Below are positions 7,766 through 19,272 of a stretch of 64,000 nucleotides of DNA, in pieces (positions within the stretch are counted from its first letter, which is position 1; every line of letters begins with the position of its first letter). A program made the position numbers and the translations under genes. The notes beneath the pieces were generated by a model that saw only the letters and a list, made by a program, of their open reading frames with translations, ran no database searches and was not told where the DNA came from. This DNA is from Proales similis (Eukaryota > Rotifera > Eurotatoria > Ploima > Proalidae): positions 558,001 through 622,000 of the forward strand of contig JAGVRJ010000004.1 in assembly GCA_019059635.1 (NCBI GenBank), given 5' to 3'.

Positions 7766-10700
7766 CTAGGCAGAGTTGGGAGTGAAATAGGACAAGCAGA
7801 TTTTGTCGTTCATCTCACTGTCCATGTCGCTTATTTTGCTTATTGAACCTCCGGAGCGAAGCGCAAAGTCCTGGCCGTACTCGCCGCCCTCCTCAGAGTC
7901 ACTTGGCTGGGACAGGTCGTGCTCGTCGCCCTCTGAGCTCAGCGGACGGCGATTTGAAATTATGAGGCAGTTGGTAGACGACGCCGGAATGTGAAGCGTG
8001 TTGAGATAGCGCGGCTTGTAGACAAACGCCACGCCACTCGGCCTCACACACAGCGCGTCGTTCTCGAATGTGATCTCGTGACACACGATGCAGTCGTTGT
8101 AGAACAGGCTCAAATAGGGCGCGTTGTACTCAATCTGCAGTGGAGTGAGGCCGTTGCCGCGGCACCATTTCAACACATTCGGGTTGGCGCCATTCAGCGA
8201 ACTGGACGAGCTCGACGATTTCTTGTGGCCGTGGTTGTAGGCCAACTGCCAGTAGTTGCTGGCCAAATTGTAGACAAGCAGCAAGCCGAACTGCTCGTAG
8301 CAGAGAAGTGCGCCCACATTCCTCGACTCGTTTGAAGTGATCACGCAGACCTGCACAGGCTGCTGAGATTGAGAGAGCTCTTCGACGGCCTTTTTGGCGT
8401 CGATTAGCACCGACGGCTGCATGAACACAAGGTCGAGCTTGAAGAACTCTTTGCCACATCCGTAGAGCAGCTGGTTGACACTGGCTGGCGTAAATCGCAA
8501 GCAGAGACAGGGAGCCTCGTTGGGCGTCTGAATCGCTTTGACCAGCGAGTACTTGCGCGTCAGCTTGTTGTACAGAATCACGTAGATGGTCTCCGGCGTT
8601 GCGACCGACAAGTGCCAGTAGGGCTCCTGGATGCGAGCGCACTCGAAAAGGTGACATCTGTCGATGTTGTTTACTTGCTCGATTTTCACCCGGATCGACT
8701 TGGCCTCTTCGTCCTCGAGCTCGTAGACGTTGTCGTTCATCAGGCCGTGATTCAGTTCGTCAATGTCGATGCTCAAAAACTGCCTCGGCTTGCGGCCAAT
8801 GAAGCAGAGCTTGCCGAACTCGCTCTCGTAGTGAAGCTTGTGTGCCGATTCGATCGAGTCGATTTTGACCAGCGAAATGTTGCTCGTGCTCGAGTTCACA
8901 AACGAGTTGAGCGCGTAGAGGCCGTCGTCGCATGCAAGAGCGATCAGGTTCTCGTTTATGAAGCAGTAGCTGTTTACAACCGTGTCGCACAGCTCCAAGA
9001 ACGGCTTCAGCACTTTGCTCAAGTCGTAGCGCTTGAACGCCTCGGCTCGCTTCAGGCCGCTTCTCATTTGCCACATTAACATGTCCGATTGAAGCGCGTC
9101 GTACCAAATGTTCTTCTTGTTGAACGAGTCGAAGCCGATCTTGAGATTAATTTTGTCGCTGTGCAGCAGAATGACCAGCGACGACCGCTCAAAGTCAATT
9201 AGCTCCTCGCTCAGCTCTTCGTACACGTTCTCGTCCTCGTCTTGTGAGGAGACCACCGCGGCCGTGCTGGTCGAGCCGCTCAGCTTTCTAATCAGCTTGC
9301 TGTTGGTCTCAACTTTCACCCTCTCGCCGATCAGATTTATCGAGTCGAACGGCTTGTGGTTGCTCTTTGACTGGAACAAGTCTATTTGCGGCTGGTCGAG
9401 TCGCAGCACCACCCAGATTCGCTTCCATTTGTTGTCCACGTTTATGTGCAGGTAGTCGCACAGCAGTCTATGGCCGTATTTGCCTCCGACCGACTCGAGC
9501 TGAACGCTGTTCAGTCGATTTATGTAGACGTTGTAGTCAGCGCTGTTGCGCAGATAGTTGGCATGACAGAAGCGAAGTGGATCGAATATGCCGCTGTTTT
9601 GCTTGCTGTTGTTGTTGTTGTTGATCGCCGACGAGCATGTCGAATGACAAGTGAATGAGCACAGTTGACATTTGGACGCGTACGCGATTATGGGAATCAG
9701 CTGCTGACAAACGTGGCAATAGGTGGCACAAGTGTTGAGGCCAGTGATGAACACGTGAATTTGCTTTTGCTGCTGAAGGGCGAGCGAGGCGGCCTTTTGC
9801 ATTGTGTCGGGCCGGTCGATTTCGACCGTCAACTTTCGACGTTGGACGGTTTGTTTGACGACCGTCTGCTTGACCGGGCCCGTGTTCGTTTTGGGCGTGT
9901 TGGCCACCACTTGACTGGCGTGGTTGAATTTGAACTTGCGATGGAGCAGACTTTTTATGTTGTGGCCAGTCGAGTCGCTTTCGCTTGTCGAACTGCCGCC
10001 GTCCAGCTTCAGCTGCAAATAGTGAAGCAGCTTCTTTTGCTGCTGGATGATGGTATCTGAGACCTGCTTCTCCAGCTCACGGTCTAGCTTCTGCTTTTCG
10101 AGCTTCGACTCGTACTCTTGCTTTATTTGCTCGTTTCGCTCGATCAGCTCGTTTAGCTTGTCGTTCAGCTCGCCAATGCGCTCGTTAAAGTTCATGTTCA
10201 GCTTTTTCTCACGCTCGTACATTTGAGTGAGACGAGTAAGCTCGTCTTCTTTGCTGCTCTTCACCGCGTCCAATTCGGTTCTCAGCTCGTTCAGACGCTT
10301 TTCGAGCGAGTCAGCGCACCATCCAGTCGCGTCTGTTTGACTCGAGTGCGTGTCAGTTAGATGCAAGCGAGTCTGCGCGGCTTTGTTCTCTGTTATGACG
10401 CACCTCACAGGCTTGGTCGAGTCGGGCTGGTCCTTAACAGTCTCAAGTTTGGCTTTGGTCGCTGCCAGCTCCTTCTCGAGTATTTCAATCTTGTGATTGG
10501 CCTGCTGAACGGCATCGCTTTGAATTGACTGCAGCACCACCGAGCTGACCGGTTTGGGCGATTTGTCGGCGCCAAAGTGAAGCTGTCGGCTTAGCTTGGC
10601 GGCAGTTTCGGCCACCATGCTGCCGGCGCCGCGTCTGATCGTCTCCACTCGGCTGGTTTGAGTCTGCGCCTCGCAGCGTACCGGTCTGATGGCATGTTTC

Positions 10701-11771
10701 TTCGCCTCGTCCAGGTCGCTCTGAATGCGCTTTAGCTGCTCGCGAGCGTTCTTGAGCTCTCGTTCGGCGTTCTGCAGCGACTCACATTTCATCTGCAGTT
10801 CTTTGCTCTTTGCCTCGAGTTTCAGGCTGAGCGCCTCTTTCTGCAGTTCTATGTCCTTGACGTGCGTCTCTTCTTTGTTGTGCATCTCTTTGAGTCGAGT
10901 CTCAAGCACGGCGTGCTTTTCTTCGGCCAATTTGGCATCGTTGCGGTAGTCGCATGCCTTGAATATCCAGCGGGCAAGCGACGACTCCAGACGATTGAGC
11001 TTCTCTTTCAGTGCGTCTCGCTCGCACTCAAGCGCCTGTAGCTTGCTTTGGTCTATTTCGATCTCGTCTGTGCCGCACGCTTCGTCCGTTCGCTGCTTGG
11101 TTTCCATGAACTTTCTTATCGACCGATTCAAATTGCTCAGCTCTTCGTCAATATGCTGCACCGACAGGCGGTCTAGCTCTTCTCGCCGAGGCTCTTCGTG
11201 TGCGTGATCGGCCGCTGTGTGCGCCTGCTTTTCCAGTTCGGCCACTCTGACTCTCAGGCGTTCGTTTTTCGCCTTTAGGCTGTCGTTTTCTTTCTCTATC
11301 TGAAGAAAGCATTCATAGTAGGACTGAAGCTGGGCGCTGAGGGTGCAAACCATTAGTTCAACTAAATTGCCGATCATCAACGAAATTAACTCACTTGTGC
11401 TCGAGCTGCCATTTTTCTTGCTCTTTGCGCTTGTTCTCCCAGGCCTGGTCGAACGCCTCGATAACTTCCTTCTCTTTGGCCCTGACCAGCTCGGTTAAAT
11501 TCTTCACTCGCTTCTGAAGACTCTTGTTCTTGGCATTTAGCTTCTCTATCTCGCCCAGGTAATTGTCCAATGCGATCTTGTCCTGGTCGATCGAATCGCT
11601 CGACATATTGGCCGCACATGTCGACGTGTTGACCGGCGCCGATATGTTATGGTTGAGGGCTGCCAGTATTCCATGGCTCATGTTGAGTATAGACGAGTTG
11701 GCATTTTCTTTAGAGTGCACCTGCTTGCTTATTAGAAAGCTCAGATTGTCCAAATTTTCCTTCTCTTCCAT
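7766..11771 (-). CDS. Citron-like protein without kinase domain (coiled coil - C1 - PH - CNH)
   Basis: Two exons, 11771-11395 and 11336-7766, joined over a 58-nt GT-AG intron with matching phase, give 1315 aa. Residues ~65-600 are coiled coil. A C1 zinc finger begins near His653 (pairs CHVC and KCQLC, then HSTC); its last spacer is expanded by a poly-Asn run. A PH domain follows at ~745-880 and a citron homology (CNH) domain at ~895-1255; the C-terminus is Ser/acidic. Citron proteins act with RhoA and kinesins at the midbody in cytokinesis. The N-terminal Ser/Thr kinase of citron kinase is absent: only 571 bp separate this start from p47 on the other strand, too little for a kinase domain. 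It resembles the kinase-less citron-N isoform. MRCK/ROCK relatives are alternatives, but the order C1-PH-CNH without CRIB favours citron. Confidence 0.85.
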
Positions 11772-12342
11772 TGCTCGTCGCCTGTGTTAGTCTGCGCCAC
11801 TCTCTCTCTCTCAACGCTCAACGGGTATAACATCTCGAAATTTATTTCTCTCTGCCCACCGACCTTCAACTCTGCCTTCCGTTCATTATTACTTTTCTTA
11901 ATTATAATCACTGTCCCTATTAGCTAAACCGAAATCAGTGTCTCAGCTCAATTCCCATCTGCCCGTCCGCTCAGAGATTCGACGAACTAAAATATCGAAT
12001 CTGGCCAACTGGCGTCTTATATCAAAAGTCAAAATCAATGACAGTTCCAACCAGTTTGTCTTGGTCCAGTCCGGCTCCTGACAGCCTCCCACCCTTAATC
12101 TCTTTGAGGAGATTCGAAATAAAACAGAAAATTCAGGCCGTTCTCACTTGATTGCTCACAAAGCGACCGCAGGAAGAGCAAGTGAAATGACGAATCGAGT
12201 TGAGCGAATAGAATGTAAATGTATATCTGACGCACATCAGACCAATCTGAGACCTTCATTGATGATTATTTAAATTTGAGCCGATTCACTTTCTTGTTTC
12301 AAATTTAATTTGAATATTTTTCATTCAACTCGAAAGCAGAAC
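11772..12342. promoter_or_regulatory. Divergent intergenic region, citron-like / p47
   Basis: 571 bp between opposite ATGs. A CT-rich run lies at ~11801-11815. No further coding exon for either gene fits. I see no definite core-promoter motif. Confidence 0.4.
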
Positions 12343-13855
12343 ATGGCAAGCAATGAGAAAATAAGCCAAGAGCTGATCGACCAGTTTTGCTCTCTCACAG
12401 GTGCAGAATCAGAACGAGCCCGGTTCTATTTGGAGGCGGCCAACGCCAATTTAGAGGTCGGAGAGTTTAAAATAAACTTTTGAATTCAAAATCTGATCTT
12501 CGTTTCTAATCAAAAAGGTCGCAATCGAGAACTTTTTCGAGAGCGGCGGAATTGAGGCGGGCTCGAGCGGTGCCGCAGCTAGTAGAAGAGTTGGCCAAGA
12601 TGACGACGAAGACGACGATGACGACGAGGACTACAAGCCGCCCGGCAACGTTCCAGTGACAAGCACGCGTTCAACTCGTTCTTCAAACCGGCCGAATATT
12701 TTCAGCTCACTCGCGTCGGGCAATGACTCTGAGGAGGGCCAGGCGTTTTATGTCGGTGGCTCTGAACAAAGGCAAGAGCGGCATTTTAAATTTGAATCGC
12801 AAGCCAATCTGATCTGAAGAGTTGTCGTTTAGTGGCCAACAAGTTCTTGGTCCGCCCAGACAAGGAGGACTAGACGACATGATCAAGAATCTATTTCAAA
12901 AGGCCAAAGAGTGAGTTGGCTTTAAATGGGCTTTAAGATAGAGAACGCATCAAGACGAGAGCCATTTTGTTTTAAGACGCGGCGCCCAGGAGGTGAGTTC
13001 AAGTGAGACAAGCTCCAAGAAACCGGTCGCTCGTGGACCCGGCTATCGCCTCGGCACCGGTGACGAGCCGTCTGAAATAGTGGCCGCTCCTCCTCAGCCC
13101 AAAGAGCCGGTAACTGCCCGTTCTCGATCGTGTCCAATCAACTCGGACCTGAAATTCGCCTCCAACAGAAAAAGTGCGTTCTCAAGTTGTGGAAAAATGG
13201 ATTCACGGTCGACGAAGGCAATCTGCGCTCTTATACGGATCCAGAAAACCGTGAATTCCTGGCCTCGATCGAGAACGGCTACATTCCTCGCGAGTTGATC
13301 AGACAAGCGGAGGGTGGCGAAGTCAGCCTCGACATGCAAGATCACCGGACCGAAGAGTTTAATCCTCCAAAGCCCAAATATGTGCTGTACAACGAAGGCT
13401 ACAAGCTAGGCAGCGGTGGGCCAGCAGTAGTTTCCAACCCGTCTTCGACCGATCAAGCGGCCGACGAGGAAAAGGCCAAGACAGAGCTCGGACTCGATGA
13501 GTCTCAACCAACCACCCAGCTTCAAATTCGCCTTTCGAATGGCACCAGGTTTCAAGCCCACTCATTAGATTAAACTCGATTGGCTAATTTGAACCAACAA
13601 AACAAGACTCGTCATAAAAGCGAACCAAACGCACAAGATCCGGCAGATCAGAGAATACATCAACCGGTAGGCTAATCGGTGCGTTCATGTCATGGTCTGG
13701 ATTGAAAACAGAGTGTGTTTAGAGCGCGTCCTGAGTTTAACGGTCGCTCGTACGTTCTGATGACCACGTTCCCCAACAAAGAGCTCACTGACGAAGAGCA
13801 GACCCTCAAGGAAGCCAACATTCTGAGCGCCGCTCTGGTGCAAAAGCTCCAGTAA
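12343..13855 (+). CDS. NSFL1C: p47 / NSFL1C, p97 (VCP) cofactor with UBA, SEP and UBX domains
   Basis: Seven exons: 12343-12456, 12518-12771, 12833-12910, 12977-13109, 13169-13548, 13607-13666, 13723-13855; 383 aa, close to the human length of 370. The UBA domain is residues ~1-45 ([17 protein letters not shown]). An acidic Asp/Glu stretch is followed by [17 protein letters not shown], a p47 hallmark. SEP is ~194-258 ([14 protein letters not shown]) and UBX ~303-383, with the p97-contact loop [10 protein letters not shown] intact. p47 directs the p97 ATPase to Golgi and ER membrane fusion. Intron 2 has a GC-AG boundary (AAG|GCAAGA) and intron 1 uses a weak GTCGGA donor; both are needed to keep frame and homology. 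The other four introns are GT-AG, 56-66 nt. Confidence 0.95.
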
Positions 13856-14640
13856 TCTTCTCGGTGATTAATTGACCTGGAACGACTGACTCTCTTAATC
13901 TATCAATTTTGGTCTTTTTCGCTTTCGAATATCGTGAATCATCTCTCTTTCTCTCTCTCTCTCTATTTCGAATAAATATATTTTGCGCCCTTTCGCCATC
14001 GATCCAGTCGGCAGCTGGCTTCTGTATTCCTCCTCTAATGGATTAAACTCATGACCTATTTGGCCACCAATCAAACTGGAACAAGCAAATGCAAATAACT
14101 TCTTCTAATGAGTATTTAGCGGCCTGGACTCGGAGCACAATCAATTCGCCGAACGATTGCGCCCCCTCGGAGCTCTCCGCTAGTTAGTATGCTTAGACTG
14201 AAACGATTTGGCCTTAGATCCTCTACTTCGTGTTGTTTTATTTTTTCGCTTATTTTATTTTTTGAGAGGGAGAGGGAGAGTGAGAGAGCCGCACGAGGCC
14301 GAACTCACAACGGGCATGTTATTGGAGTAGGCCAAGAGCCTTGCGGGAAAATGGAGGAAATTATTATTTCACACGATGCGCTTAATGATTAGCTGACTGG
14401 CTGAAATTTTGAATGAATTATCGATTTAAAGTGCAGCCATCATGCATTTGCTGTAGAAAATAAGCATGATTCATTGGCTATAAACATGTAAACTTGAAAG
14501 CATGCATTCAGTCAGTAAATGGCGAAAGCGAGCGAGCACAATTTGACTCAGCGAGTTCAAGCCAACTCGTTCAATAGGCCTAGAAATTATCACCAGTCTC
14601 TCAAGCAGCATTTTGCGTTTTAAATAGAAAAATCTCAAGC
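13856..14640 (+). other. p47 3' UTR and intergenic spacer
   Basis: 785 bp containing the p47 3' UTR with a CT microsatellite, then AT-rich spacer with a GA-rich run at ~14267-14287. No coding exon could be supported. Confidence 0.5.
13971..13976 (+). promoter_or_regulatory. Poly(A) signal of p47
   Basis: AATAAA 116 nt after the stop, following a CT-repeat at ~13938-13965 in the 3' UTR. Confidence 0.55.
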
Positions 14641-15270
14641 ATGGACATGGAGTCAAATGAATTCAACGGCGGCAACCAGGCCGCTCCAGTTGTTGAGGCG
14701 GAGCACTCGAACGGCAACCATGAATCTGACGTGCAACAACACCAGAACGGACTAGAGAACGGCCACCATGCCAACGAAGAGCAAGTGAATGGAAGTGTCG
14801 AAAACGGTCATTCGACCGAGCCAGCCGCCGAGGAAAAGCCGGAGAGCACCGAAGCTGAGACTCCTTCGGTTGTCGAGAACGAGCCAAGTGAGATTGTCTC
14901 GACCAATGAAGTAGAACTTCAGAACGTGGACGCTGTTCAGCACGGCCAGACTCAAACTCAGCCTGACGAGCGAATCCAGAGACTAGAGAAAATCATCCAG
15001 CAGCAGAGCGACGAACTGCTCTGCTTGAAGAGCACTTTGGCTGACGCATTGCGTCGTCTTCAGCTGCTCGAGAGCAGCAAGCCAGCTTCAAATGCGGTCG
15101 GTGCACGCGTGCCCGCCGTCAAGAAACCAGTGACCAGCTCGGTCCCATCACACCCACCAGCCGCTTCGAAGCCAAGTCTATCAGGCTCGGCCAAGACAGC
15201 GACCAAGAGCTCGAGCCGTTTGGGCACAGCCAATGCTGATTCAAGCCGACTCGCCAAAGCCACTCGCTAA
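14641..15270 (+). CDS. EML N-terminal-like protein: trimerisation coiled coil plus basic tail, no HELP/WD40 domain
   Basis: Intronless 209-aa frame, ATG at 14641. Residues 1-~105 are acidic and Asn/Gln/Glu-rich, low complexity. Residues ~109-142 form a coiled coil with DELLCLKSTLADALRRL, which closely follows the trimerisation domain of echinoderm microtubule-associated protein-like (EML) proteins (LLKSALADxxRRL). Residues ~146-209 are Ser/Lys/Pro-rich and basic, like the microtubule-binding linker of EMLs. A full EML continues into HELP and tandem WD40 propellers; here a TAA follows at once, an AATAAA lies at 15701 and the next gene runs in the opposite direction, so no propeller is encoded nearby. 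It may bind microtubules as a short oligomer. The EML match rests on one motif of about 17 residues. Confidence 0.7.
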   Translation: MDMESNEFNGGNQAAPVVEAEHSNGNHESDVQQHQNGLENGHHANEEQVNGSVENGHSTEPAAEEKPESTEAETPSVVENEPSEIVSTNEVELQNVDAVQHGQTQTQPDERIQRLEKIIQQQSDELLCLKSTLADALRRLQLLESSKPASNAVGARVPAVKKPVTSSVPSHPPAASKPSLSGSAKTATKSSSRLGTANADSSRLAKATR

Positions 15271-16105
15271 TCATATTCGATCAATGCTTCTTTCCTCTAT
15301 CAAAACAAATGTCTGATCATCTCTTGACTGTGTAGCTTTGACTAGAAAAAAGTTTCGCACGATTCAGCTCTCTGATCCATCTACTCATTCATCTTCCTTC
15401 TTTCCTGCTCTCCGTTGCTCTTCTTCTGGCCAAATAAGTCTTTTTTTTAACTGGTGGATGTGCGACTACTAAACTAGAAGCTAGCAATTATTTTTCTACA
15501 CCCAATCCAAAGTCCGTTCACAATCTAGTTCAATATAAGAATGATCTCATCCACCGTATGTGTCATGCTCTCTCTATCTCTTCATCTTTGCGCTCTCCTA
15601 CTATTTCTAAAGCTGGACTGCATCGTGGCTGTCTGTATTTATGGCAATTCTCACTGGTCTTCAGATTCAAGGGAATCAAAATTTATAATTTTTTTATCCT
15701 AATAAACCCTGAGCTAAATTTTATCTCGGCAAGCATATTTGAGAAATTTGTCACTTTAATTGACAGCTGCTAGGCCAAAGTCTTCGCGAGCGTCCTTTTC
15801 TCCAACTCGACTGCTGATAAAAAAGCCAAGCAGACCAGAATTGATTGTTCAAGTCTTTTATATGAATTGTTCTAAATTTGTGTGAAAAGATTCTAAAACG
15901 AAAAATAAAAATTCGATTGAACGCTTGATCCCGATTCAAAAGAGCCTGATGATTTTAAGGAAAAGATTTAAAAAAAAGGAGAAAATGAAGGAAAAGAAGA
16001 AGAGGACGAACAAACGCCCAAGGACTTGAAACTATTCGCAATTCGGCAGCTGGGATGATGGGCCCGAGATAGTCAAATTGGGCGATCAGTTGCTTGGCGA
16101 GTCGT
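15271..16105. other. Convergent 3' region between the EML-like gene and the sorting nexin
   Basis: 835 bp of AT-rich, pyrimidine-tract-rich sequence. A plus-strand AATAAA at 15701-15706 probably ends the EML-like transcript after a ~430-nt 3' UTR. No coding exon is recognisable. Confidence 0.5.
15701..15706 (+). promoter_or_regulatory. Poly(A) signal, EML-like gene
   Basis: AATAAA in the 3' spacer, 430 nt after the stop; the nearest plausible signal on plus. Confidence 0.4.
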
Positions 16106-19100
16106 TTAATTGCCAAGGGTTGAATGGCCGCTCACAGGGACCTTTTCGAAGCTGGAATGGGCTCGCTTGAGGCATTCGGTAACCTCGGTGAAGAATTCAA
16201 TTTGCTTTTTCAGGAACTCTCTCATCGCCAGGGTTAAATCCTCAACTTTGTTGGCGTTGAAGAGATTTATCTCGGCAAACGTGACATGACTGATGACGTC
16301 TCGCCGCGGCGCCACTTCCATTATCGAACGACCCTCCAGCTTCTCTGGCTTGTGATTCAGCTCGTCATATGCCTGAAGTGCGCTCTTTTCGTAGTGCACG
16401 ATTTCGGGCATCTGCTGCAGAATGCCCCGGTAGAGTGTCAGCTTGTCAATCAGCGGGCATATGTCCCGGCTAGGCTGCTCGCCGAAATTGTTTCCAATTT
16501 GGGTGAACGTATTGCCGGCGGTGTGAATGGCTGCAGACAGAGCCGAGTTGTTGGGCGCGTCGAGCATCTCGTTGCTCAGAGCACTGCCCAGCTCTTCAAA
16601 TCCTTTGCCCAGCTGTGCAAAGTCTTTTTTTAACGTCGACGAGTAGAGCGATCTGTACTTTTCCAGTGCGCCGTTCACGTTTCTCATGCTGTTCTCGAGT
16701 TGAACGGACGCCTTGCCAAACTTGTCCACTTTGTCACGAACGTGTGCGGGCGTGTCCACACTTTGCCCTGGCACGTTCAGAGTGCAGAACCATTGGGCGC
16801 CTCTGTATTCATCTTTCTCTGCCTTGCGCTTGCCCGCTTTCCACTTGGAGCTCTCTTCGTCGCATTGCAAGAAGTGAATAAACACCTCGCTGTGGCCGAT
16901 CACAGGATGGCTGGCCATTCTGTTCAGCCAGAGCTCGAGTTGTGCCTTTCTCTTTTCAATGAACTCTTCTTCAAAGTTGCCAGTGACCGCTTTGTCTGGC
17001 AGCGGAGGCACGCAAATGTTCGGGCTAAACAGACAAGTTAGTTATCTTGTCCACCCAACTCACAGCCGATTCTACTCACTATTTTTCAATGAGCCGTTTG
17101 TATAGCCAATCGAAATGGTTGTAGCGTCGTTCGACTTTTTGCCTGAAAATCTGCGCCAACAAGAGGTTGAGAGATGCACAAATTGCGAACATCTGAATGG
17201 CGTCAGCTTACGCGGGCTTTTACAGCGTATGCAGTGTACTTTTTCACGCCGTGGTATTTCTTTTTCGAGTTGTACTCAAGAATGTCCACTTGGTAGGGCG
17301 AGGAGACAAACTTCCAAACGGACTGTCGCTTCTCGTTCAACTTTCGAATTGAAGCCGGTTACAAAAACTTGTCACCTCTTGCCCTACGGCGATCAATTAC
17401 CACGATTGTGCAGACACGGTCGCTGTCAAGCACCGGCTTTGTGGCGCCTCTTATCAAGTACGCTTCCACACTGTAAATGTTCTTCATTCTGAAAAAGCAA
17501 AAGCTACAAAGCAAGTCTCGCGATGAACAGTTACAAAACAGACTACAACTTTTGCCGAGTCAGAGTGCCTGAGTTGAAACCAGACGAAGTTGAAGTGCTC
17601 CGGCCCATTCCATTTCCATGCCCACTTGTTGACGCGTCCTGAATGTGTGCTCGAATTAACAATCAACCACTGACCATGTGGATGAACAGTTCCACTCACG
17701 TCTTCATCGAAATCGTCCGAGTCGTTATCATCGTGTGCGGCGGGCGAAATCGATTGACCAGCAGGAGCGGGTGCGATTGTTGACACCGGTGCTGCAGTTC
17801 TGGCCGTATTCCATGACGAATTCTGTTCAATGAAAATTTGAATCTAATTTGCCCAAATAAAGCAAAATCGAAATTTGATTCAAAATTGCAAAAGCGCAAT
17901 GATCGCAAGCATTCAAAATCAATTAAATCAGCAACTGAAAGGCATTTTGGCCGCCGCAAATGGATTATCTCTTACGTCTTGAGAAGCGTTTTGAGAGCTA
18001 AAAAAGTCAAGATCCTGCGCCCAGTCCGCATCTGGCGCAGCATCTTGCCCGACTGAACTTGCCGAAGCGTTTGCCCCAAGAAAGCCGAAAGGATCTGAAT
18101 TATCGGTCTTGATCCCACAGACAACGAATAAACCAAAACCATTCATCTCAATCGCAACTCACCTGGTACGAGCTGATGTAAGAGTCGTTTGTGTTCGAGT
18201 AGCTGGTGTTTATGTAGCTGTTTGTTGAGACTGCTGGCACTGACGGGTGTGTATCCCATGAAGAGACGCTGTTGCCTGAATAGTTCATGTAGGACGGAGG
18301 CGGTGGAATGTCGTCGTCCTTCAAAGCGTTCAGATAATCTCGATCATTGATGGGCACGCGGCTCATGTCAGCTTACGTCACTTTCTGTGGCTTGAACATA
18401 CGCTGAAGGCACAATGCCGACCTCGCCGCGAGCATTTCGAACTTGAATCCATCCGTCGAACGATTGCTGAGGCGAGAAAATAAAGTTTTAATTTTCACTT
18501 GGTTACATAAACCATGGAAGCGGCTGCTAGGCGTACAGACAAGCCAACAAGCGACTGAATCAAAAGATTTAAACGCAGTGATGGACACATAGCAGAACAA
18601 ATGATTGTTGTTGTCTTGGACCGTATCATGTTTCAAATCACTCATATAGTCGCAATGATCATAGATCTGGTGCTCTCACTTCACGCGCCCGCGTCCGTTC
18701 GACGAAAACCTGTTCAGCTTACGTGTAAGCTCGACTCAAGCTTTGACTTTTTAAGATTTAGCGTCCACATATCGCTGCTTGACATGCTGGTCGCGCTGCT
18801 CGCTGCCGGCTATATGGGATTTAAGCATCGCGATTGGATATGGCAGTTGTGCACGGGAAGCGGAGCGAGACGAGAAAAGGAACTAGAGAAGCTGGGCACC
18901 GCCAAAGCCTATCTGCTCGTGCCGGACGAGGGCAACAAGCTCGTCCGACTGCGGCTTGTACGCTACCGCAAGAGCCGCAAACATGAAGAGCGCACTTACC
19001 GAGTCGACAACCGTTAGCTCTTCTCCCGTGTATGTGGTCAATTCGTTCGGCCCTTCGGCCTGAAAGTCGTACAATACTTTAACCTACACAATTGTCGCAA

Positions 19101-19163
19101 TGTTTTAATAAAGCAAAAAGCCCTATCTAGACGCTCAGTGATTCATGCACTTACTTTTCCCAT
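16106..19163 (-). CDS. SNX9/SNX18/SNX33-family sorting nexin (SH3 - PX - BAR)
   Basis: Eleven coding exons in descending order: 19163-19155, 19083-19000, 18466-18377, 18318-18163, 18107-17976, 17822-17700, 17638-17550, 17488-17401, 17340-17212, 17150-17080, 17024-16106. All phases agree; total 629 aa, near human SNX18 (628). SH3 is residues ~3-60 (VLYDFQAEGPNEL, DGWIQVRNARGEVGIVP). A low-complexity linker carries DPF (AP-2 binding type) and an acidic Asp-rich run, as in SNX9. PX is ~255-345 with RRYNHFDWLYKRL and PPLPDKAVTG; the SNX9-type BAR fills the rest. The family bends membrane and activates dynamin and N-WASP in endocytosis. The first exon holds only ATGGGAAAA (Met-Gly-Lys). Intron 2 is 533 nt, unusually long for this window. 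The exact paralogue within the family is not resolvable. Confidence 0.92.
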
Positions 19164-19203
19164 TTGAGTGTTTCAACTTGATATTTTTGGTATTTCGCAT
19201 CCA

Positions 19204-19272
19204 AGCTTGTCTTTCTTTCTCTCTCTCTCTTTGTATCTGTGCTTTTGTGTGTGTGTCTCTCTCTCTCTCTCT
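19204..19272. repeat. CT / GT compound microsatellite
   Basis: Runs of CT, then GT, then CT again (about 19211-19231, 19246-19256, 19255-19272), just upstream of the SNX start. Confidence 0.8.

Noticed and set aside
11772..12342. Possible hidden kinase exons of citron
   Set aside because: Both strands searched by eye for the glycine loop, HRD and DFG motifs; none is present and the space is too short.
18601..19017. 138-codon plus frame over the first introns of the sorting nexin
   Set aside because: It lies over intron 2 and the SH3 exon of the minus gene; composition is a shadow of that exon.
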